Shown: piece by piece, positions 1-9,215 of the stretch
Layout of the letters: each line of letters begins with the position of its first letter
Numbering within the stretch: position 1 is the stretch's first letter
NCBI RefSeq assembly: GCF_038007465.1
Contig: NZ_JBBOXF010000001.1
Span: 4,413,001-4,477,000 of the forward strand
Reading direction: 5' to 3'
DNA from: Sporosarcina sp. FSL K6-1508
GTDB taxonomy: Bacteria; Bacillota; Bacilli; Bacillales_A; Planococcaceae
DNA: 64,000 nucleotides
Translations under genes and position numbers: made by a program
The notes under the pieces: model-generated
The model's input: only the letters and a program-made list of their open reading frames with translations
The model's database searches: none
Told to the model about the DNA's origin: nothing

Positions 1-1185
1 GACTCTGTGTTGAATAAGGTGAAATGCGACTTTCAAGAACTTATTCACACAAGCTATGACCGCAACCTTATGAGGTTTCCTCTGAGGTTGCTTTTTTAAA
101 TGATCATAATAGTCGACAATGGTATTCTTCGTTCGTTGTCGCAAAGAAATCATGGACATCACCATGAAATATAGGATTTTTCTCAACCTACGGTTCCCTC
201 GCTTATTTATCCGATCCTGGTACTGCAGCTTCCCGGATTGATACCGTTGGATATCAATTCCTGCGTAGGCATTTACCTGTTTCGGATTCTTGAAGCGACG
301 GATATCCCCCAATTCTGCGATAAGCCGGACTGCTGTAGGTACTCCGATGCCCGGAAAGGATACAAGTACTTGGAAATCCATGCGTTCTTTGGAGAGTGCC
401 ACCATCTGCTTAATGATTTCATTCTTCTTTTGTCTTAGCTCTACTATACGGGCCGCGTCTTCTTTTAAGTGCAGGCACCGAACATCGTCCTGTTTGATAG
501 CTGGATATGTGTCCTCTGCAGCAATGAGCAGTTCCATCGTTTTCTCTTCTGCTTTGTGAATCGAGAGGTGCTTATAAGTGGCTTGTTTGATGTGTTTCGT
601 AATTACTTCCTTTGACTGACCTTTTAGACAATCTGGATGGGGATACAATTGAATCACATTTAAAAACAAGACCGACCTTTTGGAGAACACCTTTTCCAGT
701 GCTGGAAAACTCAGCTGCAGAAAGGCGTGTAATCGATTCGAATACTGCTGAATCTCTTTCTCTACATCGTCGTAGTAACGCCCCAACGCACGCATTTGTT
801 CAAAGTAGGCCTCCTGGACATACGTTTCTTCACGGTCGACCTTGAAATGGGACTTGGCTAACTCATGTGCGTCACTAATGTCTGTCTTATTTCTGCGCAT
901 AGAGGCCATTTGCAGCTTCGCTTGTAGGGGATTTAGCCTTTTGTATGGATAACATTCCTCCTTAAGAAAGCGTTCCAGTCCTTGTGAGTAGACCCCGGTA
1001 GCTTCAAACACGATCTCAGGTGTTAGGCCAGATTGTTCTTTCAAATTGTCCAACTTCTCTTTTAGCCACATGAACCCAGTGACTGTATGTTCCATTTCGC
1101 CCTCGAATCGGCAATGTTGATTGTGATCGTACACCACCATTGTACTTTTTCCCATACTCACGTCAAAAGCAACTACATTATTCAT
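1..1185 (-). mobile_element. IS110-family transposase (DEDD recombinase), 3' end off window
   Basis: I translated this strand by hand: 395 codons are open from ATG 1185 to the left edge with no stop, so only the last few residues are missing. The N-terminal RuvC-like DEDD domain shows AFDVS (Asp8), FEATGVYS (about residue 62) and KTDISDAHELA. The C-terminal transposase_20 region has FPGIG and AGIDIQRYQSGK, whose Ser in QSG matches the IS110 catalytic serine region. An AGGAGG ribosome site lies just upstream. The gene looks intact within the window. The element's left-side end cannot be seen. Confidence 0.9.
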
Positions 1186-1374
1186 CCTACATCCTCCTCT
1201 TATGTTTCATAGAAGCCTTCACATTGCCTTATCGATTCCACTTTCTTATACACGATCTCGAAGATCCAACATACTAAACTGATTCAAATAAGGATGTGAA
1301 GTGAGTCGGTTTCCTTATACGAATTCAAAGATTCCAGCGTCCGCACGACTTCGCTTCACTTCTACCATAAAAAA
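1186..1374 (-). ncRNA. Structured leader upstream of the IS110 gene, candidate bridge RNA
   Basis: About 190 non-coding bases separate the transposase start from a palindrome. Read on the minus strand it can fold: GTGAAG plus AGTCG (complement of 1346-1359) pairs with CGACT plus CTTCAC (complement of 1296-1308), giving a two-part stem with an internal loop, followed by a GATCT/AGATC hairpin. In the IS110 group, the bridge (seek) RNA that guides insertion is encoded between the left end and the recombinase gene and has about this size. That this segment is such an RNA is inference. Confidence 0.4.
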
Positions 1375-1410
1375 TAGTAGCACAAACCATGGCCATGGTT
1401 TGTGCTACTA
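1375..1410. terminator. Perfect 36-bp palindrome with T-tract
   Basis: Two 18-base arms meet with no spacer at CCATGG. On the minus strand the stem is followed by six T, the form of an intrinsic terminator. It would insulate the transposase leader from transcription entering from the right, or mark an element boundary. Confidence 0.6.
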
Positions 1411-1420
1411 ATGTTAGTAT

Positions 1421-1523
1421 GTTTCCGCGGGCACGGCTTCAGCCTCCTCGTCACTGCGTTCCTGTGGGGTCTTCAGCTCGCGCTGTTCCCGCTGGAGTCG
1501 CCGCTCTCCACTACAATCAACTA
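1421..1523 (+). repeat. Dispersed ~110-bp GC-rich repeat, copy 1
   Basis: The core, from TTTCCGCGGGCACGGC through CTTCAGCTCGCGCTGTTCC to GGAGTCGCC, recurs at 20381-20505 in the same orientation and at 22005-22126 inverted. It looks like an interspersed repeat common in Bacillales intergenic DNA. The in-frame translation across it is not a convincing protein. Confidence 0.75.
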
Positions 1524-1737
1524 GTTCTTACTAAAAAAAGAACTTTTTCAGTGGCTTCCCATAAGCCAAGCAGCTTCGCCGCCAGTCTTATGGCGGGAGG
1601 CTACCCGGTGTCCAGTTACTGACACAATTCACGTCCTTCGAATTGTGACAGCAACTGGCATCGAATAGGCGCCTTCGCTCAGTTTACACACCGGATTCAA
1701 GAGATCAACATATATAATTATAGTCGAGAAAGACGCA
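1524..1737. repeat. Hairpin-rich intergenic DNA with part of the long repeat
   Basis: No gene is supported. Short hairpins are visible: AGTTCTT/AAGAACT near 1522-1543 and ACAATTC/GAATTGT near 1623-1647. The segment near 1668-1705 (GGCGCCTTCGCT, then GGATTCAAGAGATCAAC) matches the flank of the inverted single repeat copy near 63,340. CTTTTTCAGTGGC at about 1547 recurs at about 2604, bracketing the tandem array. Confidence 0.5.
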
Positions 1738-2600
1738 CTCTAGGTTGCAAATTTCATCACAGCTAATGAAATGCTCTTTCTCACATAGACCATCCAGCGA
1801 AGGCGCGACTTCGTGGTAGCCGGAGCGATAAGACTGAAAGCGCTCTCCTTTCTGGCTTATCGCGGGAGGCATCCACAAAGCGTCGAAGCGGTATTAGCAC
1901 GATTTCTAATTCATTCCTCTTGTACTGGGACATTCGTTGATCACATTCAATCGATTTATGGCACGCTAGGTTGCAGGTCTCTTCCCCGATACCGAAATGC
2001 GCTTTCTCACATACACCATCCAGCGAAGGCGCGACTTCGTGGTAGCCGGAGCGATATGACTGAAAGTGCTCTCCTTTCTGGCTTATCGCGGGAGGCATCC
2101 ACAAAGCGTCGAAGCGGTATTATTAGCAGGATTTCTAATTCACTCCAGGTATTGGGACAATCGTTGATCACATTCAATCGATTTATGGCACTCCGGATTG
2201 TAGGTCTCATCCCTGAAAACGAAATACGCTTTCTCAAATTGACCATCCAGCGAAGGCGCGACTTCGTGGTAGCCGGAGCGATAAGACTGAAAGTGCTCTC
2301 CTTTCCGGCTTATCGCGGGAGGCATCCACAAAGCGTCGAAGCGGTATTAGCTGGATTTCTAATTCACTCCAAGTATTAGGACATTCGTTGATCACATTCA
2401 ATCGATTTATGGCACTCCAGGTTGTAGGTCTCATCCCCGAAAAAAATGCTCTTTCTCATATAGACCACCCAGCGAAGACGCGACTTCGTGGTAGCCGGAG
2501 CAATAAGACTGAAAGCGCTCTTCTTTCCGGCTTATCGCGGGAGGCATCCACAAAGCGCCGAAGCGATATTAGCAGGAATTTTAATTCATTCTAAGTATGG
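1738..2600. repeat. Tandem array, four copies of a 222-227-bp unit
   Basis: The anchor CCAGCGA starts at 1794, 2020, 2247 and 2469, giving spacings of 226, 227 and 222. Each unit contains a hairpin (CGATAAG facing CTTATCG, about 35 bases), then GGGAGGCATCCACAAAGCG, and a linker with TTGATCACATTCAATCG. Copies are similar but not identical. Reading frames of 60-190 codons on both strands arise from the repeat and have no protein character. A divergent copy lies inverted near 63,220-63,345. Confidence 0.85.
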
Positions 2601-2700
2601 GGCTTTTTCAGTGGCCTCCCAAAAGCCCTTGTAAAGCGCATATGTCGTATTCAATTGTTCTACGATATATTTAGTTTATTTCTTCATTATCACGGTAAAT

Positions 2701-2730
2701 AAAGAGCCTCCCTGATTAAGGAGGCTCTTT
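2701..2730 (-). terminator. Intrinsic terminator of the RND exporter gene
   Basis: AAAGAGCCTCC pairs with GGAGGCTCTTT, with a T-rich stretch on the minus-strand 3' side. It lies just after the exporter stop codon at 2733. Confidence 0.85.
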
Positions 2731-2732
2731 GA

Positions 2733-5700
2733 TTATTTACTCTCAACTGCGCGTTTTCTTGTTTGTCGATCAAATAGACTATAAATGATGGGGACAATAT
2801 ACAGCGTGAATAGGGTTGAGCTAATTAACCCGCCGATGACTGCAATTCCCATCGGCTGATTCATTTCAGTGCCCTCTCCGATACCCAGCGCAAGGGGCAG
2901 TAAGCCTAGAATGGTTGTCATTGCCGTCATAAGAATTGGTCGCAACCGATCCTTGGCCGAGACAATGATGGCATCATAAGAGCTGAGACCCGCATCTTTC
3001 CGCTTATTAATATAATCGACGAGCACAATCCCATTGTTGACCACAATCCCCACAAGAACGAGAATTCCGATTATCGCGGTAACACTGATTGGGGTACTCG
3101 TTAGAAATAGACCTAAGCCTACCCCAATAATCATAAGCGGCACAGAGAACATGATGACAAATGGATATTTGAATGATTCAAATTGTGCGGCCATAACAAT
3201 GTAGACAAGTACTACAGCCAATAATAGCGCCATGACCATGTCATCGATCGCACTTTCGAATAACTCTCTATCACCGCCAAATGTACGTTCAATTTCTTCC
3301 GGCAACTTAAGCTCATCAATCGCGGCATTCACCTTCGACGTCATATCGCCAAGTGACTGAGACGATTCATATTTCAAATTGAATGTAACCGAATGTGCCT
3401 GATCGACACGTTGGATAGAAACAGGTCCTTCTGCAATATCGATTTTTGCAACTTCTCCGAGTGTCACAAATGTGCCAGCAGGCGTACGCAGTTTCAGTTT
3501 TTTCAACTGATTCATACTGTTACGGAATTGTTCATCGTATTTCACATAGACAGCGAACACTTCTTCATTTTTCCCAATAATCTGCGTAGCTAATGAACCG
3601 CGGGTGACGCTGTTTACTGTCTGTGCAATTTGATAAGGTGTTAATCCTTTGGCAGATGCTTTTTCACGGTCCACTTCAATTTGGATTTCTTGAACTGTAT
3701 TTTGGATATTATTAGTCACTTCTGTTACGGAATTAAGCTCAACAAGTTTACTGTTCAACTTCGCAACCACATCATTAAGACGCACTTCATCGGTATCTTT
3801 TAATGAAAACGTTAATGAGTTCGGGTTTGAACCCGCCGCAGTCTGCATATTGAAGCCGACTTTTACATCCTCCCCAACAGTATTCAACACTTCGGGTTGT
3901 ACATCGTCTACGAATTCAAAAATCGAGCGTTCCCTATCCGCAACTGGCACTAGCTTCACGGATATTTCTGCAATGTTCGCTTTAGATGTCCCTTGCGCGA
4001 TGTCCTGTTGCGTTCCGCCAACTAGACTGACGTATACCTCCACGTCTCGCTCCTCTTTCAATTGCGCTTCGATTCGTTTTACTATTTCATCTGTCGCTGC
4101 TGGAGATGAACCATTCGGCAACTTCACTGTAATCGTAACAAATCCCTCGTCTGTAGCGGGCAAAAACTCTGTCCCTACTTTAGTTAAAGCAAAGCTACTT
4201 AATACGAGCACAACCAGTGTAAATAGCAACACAACAGAACGATTTTTTAATGACCACTTCACCGATCTTTCAAAATTATTTAAACCTTTTGATCGGCGTC
4301 TCCGTGCCTCTATATTTCTCGTTGGTTTTCTGAGCATACGACTCGCCATCATTGGCACCACCGTCAACGCAACGACAAGTGACGCAAATAAGCTAAAGGA
4401 AATCGTCAAGGCAAATTCAGTAAAAATCTGTCCAATCAGTCCGCTGATGAAAATTACAGGAACAAATACGGCAAGTGTGGTTAAAGTTGACGCAATAATA
4501 GCACCACCGATTTCCTTCGAACCTTCAGAGGCCGCAACTTTCGGTTCTTTGCCCATAGCTAGATGCCGCTCAATATTTTCAATCACAACAATCGAATTAT
4601 CAACTAACATTCCTATACCAAGCGCAAGGGCACCAAGTGTCATAATATTAAGCGAGAAATCCGCAAAATACATAAGGACAAATGTGACGATTACCGAATA
4701 GGGAATTGCAACACCGATAATGATTGGGCTTTTTATGCCCCTTAGGAAGAAGAACAAAACAAGCATGGCAAAAATACCACCTAAAATAAGTGACTGGCCA
4801 ATATTCCCGATAGCAAGCTTTACATAGTCTCCCTGGTCAAATAGAATATCGGATTCGACACCTTTAAATTCTTCTTTTTTCAAAAGGTTGTCGAGCGATT
4901 CTTTGAATGCAGTTGATACATCCGCTGTGTTTGCCCCAGATTCTTGCAACACAGACATTAGAACAGCCTGCTGGTCATTAGCACGCGTTTCCGTGGCAGA
5001 CTCAGCTTCAACAAGCGCTACATCCGCAACATCGCCAATCGTTACTTTAGCGCCGTTCAGTGGGCTCGCACCAACCTGGATGCCCCGAATATCAGATATA
5101 GTCGTCAATGTACTGACGATACGGGTTGTGAGTTGCTTGCCGTCTTTCGTTTCTATCGGTTCACCAGGCATGGACAAATTATTGGCCTGGATCATCTGGA
5201 CGATATCAGCTTGTTCAAGCCCGTTCGCTACAAGTTTTTTCTGATCCAGAATAATTTGAACTTCTTCTATCAGTTGACCCGAAACGGAAACGCTTGCTAC
5301 GCCTGTCGTCCTCCGTAATTCAGTCTCCAGTTGCTCTGCAATTTTCCGGATATCAGTATCTTCCGTTGTTGCACGCAATGATAATTGGATAACCGGGAAC
5401 TGGGAAGGATCAAATTTCATGAATCGCGGGTTATCTGCACCTTCTGGAACTGGAATCTGATCAATCCTCTGCATAATATCGAGCTGGACATCATCGATTT
5501 TCGTCGACCAGTCGAACATGAGCAAGATGAAGTTAGCCCCTTCCTGAGAAGTGGATTCCATTGATTTCAATCCTGGTGAAGTCGATAAGGTTGCTTCGAG
5601 CGGTTTTGTTATTTTCTCGCTCACCTCTGCAGGTGAAGCACCCGGATAACTTGTCACCACGACAGCAATTGGCGGGTTCAGCTCAGGAATGAGCGTTACT

Positions 5701-5798
5701 GGAATACGAAAAAATGACACTGCTCCTAAAATGATAATTAGAAACATAATCACAACCGTAAAGACAGGTCTTTTTATAGAAAAATCACTGATTTTCAT
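2733..5798 (-). CDS. RND-family efflux transporter (AcrB/SwrC-like)
   Basis: A 1021-residue RND permease, the usual length for the family. The N-terminus starts with MKISDFSIKRPVFTVVIMFL, a cytoplasmic stub and TM1, followed by two porter-domain halves and two blocks of membrane helices. The TM4 segment GIGMLVDNSIVVIENIERH, about residue 400, carries the proton-relay Asp and the Gly-rich motif of the AcrB/AcrF group. The closest functional parallel in Bacillus is SwrC/YerP, which exports surfactin and hydrophobic toxins. No membrane-fusion partner or outer channel gene is adjacent, as expected in a Gram-positive. It is monocistronic. Substrate cannot be deduced from sequence. Confidence 0.9.
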   Translation of the reverse strand: MKISDFSIKRPVFTVVIMFLIIILGAVSFFRIPVTLIPELNPPIAVVVTSYPGASPAEVSEKITKPLEATLSTSPGLKSMESTSQEGANFILLMFDWSTKIDDVQLDIMQRIDQIPVPEGADNPRFMKFDPSQFPVIQLSLRATTEDTDIRKIAEQLETELRRTTGVASVSVSGQLIEEVQIILDQKKLVANGLEQADIVQMIQANNLSMPGEPIETKDGKQLTTRIVSTLTTISDIRGIQVGASPLNGAKVTIGDVADVALVEAESATETRANDQQAVLMSVLQESGANTADVSTAFKESLDNLLKKEEFKGVESDILFDQGDYVKLAIGNIGQSLILGGIFAMLVLFFFLRGIKSPIIIGVAIPYSVIVTFVLMYFADFSLNIMTLGALALGIGMLVDNSIVVIENIERHLAMGKEPKVAASEGSKEIGGAIIASTLTTLAVFVPVIFISGLIGQIFTEFALTISFSLFASLVVALTVVPMMASRMLRKPTRNIEARRRRSKGLNNFERSVKWSLKNRSVVLLFTLVVLVLSSFALTKVGTEFLPATDEGFVTITVKLPNGSSPAATDEIVKRIEAQLKEERDVEVYVSLVGGTQQDIAQGTSKANIAEISVKLVPVADRERSIFEFVDDVQPEVLNTVGEDVKVGFNMQTAAGSNPNSLTFSLKDTDEVRLNDVVAKLNSKLVELNSVTEVTNNIQNTVQEIQIEVDREKASAKGLTPYQIAQTVNSVTRGSLATQIIGKNEEVFAVYVKYDEQFRNSMNQLKKLKLRTPAGTFVTLGEVAKIDIAEGPVSIQRVDQAHSVTFNLKYESSQSLGDMTSKVNAAIDELKLPEEIERTFGGDRELFESAIDDMVMALLLAVVLVYIVMAAQFESFKYPFVIMFSVPLMIIGVGLGLFLTSTPISVTAIIGILVLVGIVVNNGIVLVDYINKRKDAGLSSYDAIIVSAKDRLRPILMTAMTTILGLLPLALGIGEGTEMNQPMGIAVIGGLISSTLFTLYIVPIIYSLFDRQTRKRAVESK

Positions 5799-5883
5799 GT
5801 ATACATTCCTTTCTTCCCACGAGCTTCATTCCATTAATCATAATGAAAGATGGGGTTGACTTCAAACCAGAGCGCCTTTCGAT

Positions 5884-5921
5884 AAAAAAACCCGGCGAGA
5901 CGGATGGTCCGTCCTGCCGGG
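5884..5921 (-). terminator. Terminator of prfC
   Basis: CCCGGC...GCCGGG stem (5891-5921) containing an inner ACGGA/TCCGT stem. Seven A on the plus strand (5884-5890) become the T-tract on the minus strand. Confidence 0.85.
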
Positions 5922-5929
5922 CTTAAGGT

Positions 5930-7504
5930 TTATAAAAGACTGTATAGCTCGATTTCAGGATACTTATCATGGAACCAGCGCATCGCGAAGTCGTTTTCAA
6001 ACAGAAATACGAGTTTGTCATGACGGTCTTTTACGAGCATAGCACGTTGTCCTGCCATTGATTCCTTCACATCACTTTCATTTACAATCCAGCGAGCAAC
6101 TTTTGAACCGACGTGCTCCATACGCACTTCAACGTTATATTCATTCTTCATGCGGTGTTCAAAAACTTCAAATTGAAGCTGACCAACTGCTCCAAGCAAT
6201 ACATCCTCAGTATGAAGCGTCCGATAATACTGTATTGCTCCTTCTTGCACAAGTTGTAAAATCCCTTTATGGAAATGTTTGGATTTCATAACGTTTTTCG
6301 CAGTTACCCGAACGAAGAGCTCCGGTGTGAATTGCGGAAGTGCATCAAATAGGAAGTTTGATTTACCGCCGATTACTGTATCCCCAATTTGGTAGTTCCC
6401 TGTATCATGAAGCCCGATTATATCCCCGGCAACCGCTTCATCTACTATTTCACGATCATCTGCAAGAAACTGCGTTGTCTGTGTAAGTTTAAATGTTCTC
6501 GAAATGCGCGGAACCGTTACGGTCATCCCGCGTTCAAATTTACCCGAAACAATACGAACGAAAGCGATACGATCACGGTGCATCGGATTCATATTCGCCT
6601 GAATCTTAAAGATAAACCCTGAAAACTCTTCCGAATAGGGATCAATTTCAGTTTTATCTTTAGTGATCCGCGGTTGCGGAGGCGGTGAAAACTGTAAAAA
6701 TGTTTCTAAAAATGTCTGGACACCGAAATTCGTCAGCGCACTGCCGAAAAATACAGGTGTCAGTTCCCCTATTGCAATTTTCTCTTCATCAAAGTCGTTG
6801 CCTGCTTCGTTTAAAAGAAGAACGTCTTCAAGAGCCTGCTTATAGTAAGATGTTTCCATCATTGGATGCGGCACTGCAAGACCACCGTCTTCATCTAACG
6901 CCAGAAAACGTTTGTCATCTTCCACTCGAACCTGTTCGATACGGTTATTAAAACGATCGTAAATACCAAGGAATTCTTTACCCATTCCGATTGGCCAGTT
7001 CATTGCGTAGGACTGGATGCCAAGCACTTCTTCCAATTCTTCCATTAATTCAAGTGGTTCTTTCCCTTGACGGTCCATTTTATTGATGAAGGTGAAAATT
7101 GGGATTCCGCGCATACGACACACTTTGAATAGTTTAATCGTCTGCGGCTCGATTCCTTTTGCAGAGTCAACCATCATGACCGCAGCGTCAACCGCCATAA
7201 GTGTACGGTATGTGTCTTCACTGAAGTCTTCGTGTCCGGGTGTATCTAGAATATTGACACGATTGCCATCGTAGTCGAATTGCATGACGGAAGATGTGAC
7301 CGAAATTCCCCTTTGTTTCTCGATTTCCATCCAGTCTGAAGTGGCGAATTTCCCGGTCTTCTTCCCTTTTACTGTTCCTGCATCGCGGATTGCACCGCCA
7401 AAGTATAGGAGTTTTTCTGTAATTGTCGTTTTCCCGGCATCCGGGTGGGATATGATTGCAAATGTACGGCGAGATGCAATTTCTTCATTTAAAGGCTTGT
7501 CCAT
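5930..7504 (-). CDS. prfC: Peptide chain release factor 3
   Basis: A 524-residue translational GTPase. The G1 loop SHPDAGKT is at residues 19-26, switch II is DTPGHEDF and G4 is NKMD. These and the C-terminal domain (RFGALQF-type region VGQLQFEVFEHRM) identify RF3, which removes RF1/RF2 from the ribosome after peptide release. AAGGAG precedes the ATG at 7504. It lies downstream of murE, but a terminator at 7677-7702 separates them. Confidence 0.95.
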   Translation of the reverse strand: MDKPLNEEIASRRTFAIISHPDAGKTTITEKLLYFGGAIRDAGTVKGKKTGKFATSDWMEIEKQRGISVTSSVMQFDYDGNRVNILDTPGHEDFSEDTYRTLMAVDAAVMMVDSAKGIEPQTIKLFKVCRMRGIPIFTFINKMDRQGKEPLELMEELEEVLGIQSYAMNWPIGMGKEFLGIYDRFNNRIEQVRVEDDKRFLALDEDGGLAVPHPMMETSYYKQALEDVLLLNEAGNDFDEEKIAIGELTPVFFGSALTNFGVQTFLETFLQFSPPPQPRITKDKTEIDPYSEEFSGFIFKIQANMNPMHRDRIAFVRIVSGKFERGMTVTVPRISRTFKLTQTTQFLADDREIVDEAVAGDIIGLHDTGNYQIGDTVIGGKSNFLFDALPQFTPELFVRVTAKNVMKSKHFHKGILQLVQEGAIQYYRTLHTEDVLLGAVGQLQFEVFEHRMKNEYNVEVRMEHVGSKVARWIVNESDVKESMAGQRAMLVKDRHDKLVFLFENDFAMRWFHDKYPEIELYSLL

Positions 7505-7670
7505 TGTATAGTGTCTCCTTCTGTTCTGCTTTTCTTAGCATAGACACAATGGAGGATGATTTCAACAATTTTTTATCGGAATGTACGAAGTATAGGCGGG
7601 GCTGTCTGACAGAATTGGGAAATCCCACGACACCGACGGAATCCCAAGTTGCTATTTCCTACTTTATTCA

Positions 7671-7702
7671 AAAAAAGAGCCATCCCAAAATCAGGATAGC
7701 TC
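7671..7702 (-). terminator. Terminator of the murE transcript
   Basis: GAGCCATCC...GGATAGCTC imperfect stem (7677-7702) with a run of A on the plus strand at 7671-7676, which is T on the transcript. It sits immediately after the murE stop codon. Confidence 0.75.
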
Positions 7703-7711
7703 CGTCTTTAC

Positions 7712-9202
7712 TTATTTTTCAACCAACCCTGTACCGAATTTTTTTTCGGCTTCTTCCAGAGCTATTTCGGCATCTGAATGCGGGTATTTCACTGAACCGA
7801 TAATTTGGTAATCTTCATGACCTTTACCTGCGAATATAATGATGTCGTCATGGTCCGCAATTGATACTGCATGACGGACCGCTTCTTGCCGGTCGCCAAT
7901 ACACGCATACTGATCATGTTTCATGCCTGCTTCTAATTCCGCCAATATTGAGTCGTATGGCTCGTCCCGCGGATCGTCAGTCGTGAGTACGACGTAATCA
8001 GCAACGGATGCTTTTTCCGCCATAATCGGACGCTTTATCCGGTCTCGGTTGCCCCCGGTGCCAATGACAAATATCAAACGGCTACCTTCCTTTTTATAAG
8101 GTAGGACTGCATCGATAGCTTTTTCGATGGCATCAGGTGAATGTGCATAATCGACATACATTGTTATCGGCAATTCGGTCGGCACTTGTTCCATTCGCCC
8201 TTTGACAGCTGAAATCTTCCCTAGATAGTTAATAATATCTTCAGTCATCATACCTTTGGCATACAAAGCAGCGATAACCGCGAGTGCATTATAGACACTG
8301 AATTCACCAATAAGGCTCATGTCAACCCTGAATTCACCATCGGGTGCGGTAAGCCTGAATGTCGTACCATTTGCCCGTAGCTCAATATTCGATCCACGAA
8401 AAACGGCTTCATTTCGGATACCGTATGTCAGAACTGGATAGGAAGTCATTTCCAGCAGCTTGTAGCTCCATTCATCGTCTGCATTGACAACGGCAAATTT
8501 GCGCTTCTCCAAGTCTTGTCCAAGCTGGGAGAACAACAGCCCTTTTGCCTGACCATAATTGTCCATTGTCCCGTGATAATCGAGATGATCATGCGTTAAA
8601 TTCGTGAAAATGGCGATATCGAATTCCGTGCCTGCGAGGCGACCTTCCACGAGACCATGTGAAGATACTTCCATTGTCATTGTTGTGCATCCTTCTTCCG
8701 CTGCACGGGCAATCATCCCTTGTGTCGTCAGTACATCCGCCGTAGTGTTTTCCGTCTCGTAAAGCGTTCCGTCCAAATCAAAACCGATTGTCCCAGTAAC
8801 GGCAGACTTCTCACCAGCTTGCTGAAGAATCGCCTGTATAATACCACTGACGCTTGTCTTGCCGTTCGTCCCCGTCACACCGATCATCGTCATCCGCTTC
8901 GATGGATAATCGTAAAAACGGGACGCCAACAAGCTTATAGCCCGTGACGTATTTTCAACCATAACGACAGCAACTTTAGTCAGATCTACTTCGACTTGCT
9001 TAGAAGCCACAATAACCCTCGCTCCATTATCCACTGCTTTTTTAACATAATTATGGCCGTCCACTGTAAATCCTTCAATGCAGACAAAGACTCCTCCTGC
9101 ATTTACAGCGCGCGAATCAACCGCGATATCCGTCACAGTCGGCGGAACAACTCCTGTTACCTGCTTAACTGGCAACATTGAAAGCAACTTTTCCGTTTCC
9201 AT
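7712..9202 (-). CDS. murE: Orphan MurE: UDP-MurNAc-tripeptide synthetase
   Basis: A 496-residue Mur ligase that adds the third amino acid to UDP-MurNAc-L-Ala-D-Glu. The ATP loop GVTGTNGKT spans residues 108-116, the central ligase domain has TNLTHDHLDYH, and the C-terminal domain has the substrate motif. At residue 409 this motif reads DDPR rather than the diaminopimelate-type DNPR; Arg412 and the GKGHEDYQ segment typical of diaminopimelate enzymes are kept. The gene stands outside any division/cell-wall cluster and 13 bases downstream of an M42 peptidase gene, probably on one transcript. Amino-acid specificity (diaminopimelate versus lysine) is inferred only. Confidence 0.88.
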   Translation of the reverse strand: METEKLLSMLPVKQVTGVVPPTVTDIAVDSRAVNAGGVFVCIEGFTVDGHNYVKKAVDNGARVIVASKQVEVDLTKVAVVMVENTSRAISLLASRFYDYPSKRMTMIGVTGTNGKTSVSGIIQAILQQAGEKSAVTGTIGFDLDGTLYETENTTADVLTTQGMIARAAEEGCTTMTMEVSSHGLVEGRLAGTEFDIAIFTNLTHDHLDYHGTMDNYGQAKGLLFSQLGQDLEKRKFAVVNADDEWSYKLLEMTSYPVLTYGIRNEAVFRGSNIELRANGTTFRLTAPDGEFRVDMSLIGEFSVYNALAVIAALYAKGMMTEDIINYLGKISAVKGRMEQVPTELPITMYVDYAHSPDAIEKAIDAVLPYKKEGSRLIFVIGTGGNRDRIKRPIMAEKASVADYVVLTTDDPRDEPYDSILAELEAGMKHDQYACIGDRQEAVRHAVSIADHDDIIIFAGKGHEDYQIIGSVKYPHSDAEIALEEAEKKFGTGLVEK

Positions 9203-9215
9203 TAATACCCTCCGT

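Noticed and set aside
1813..2379. 188-codon plus-strand frame and several minus-strand frames in the tandem array
   Set aside because: They follow the 225-bp repeat and restart in each copy with shifted frames; no ribosome sites or protein-like composition.
3850..4701. 283-codon plus-strand frame inside the RND gene
   Set aside because: Antisense shadow of a well-supported transporter; low-complexity Ser/Thr product.
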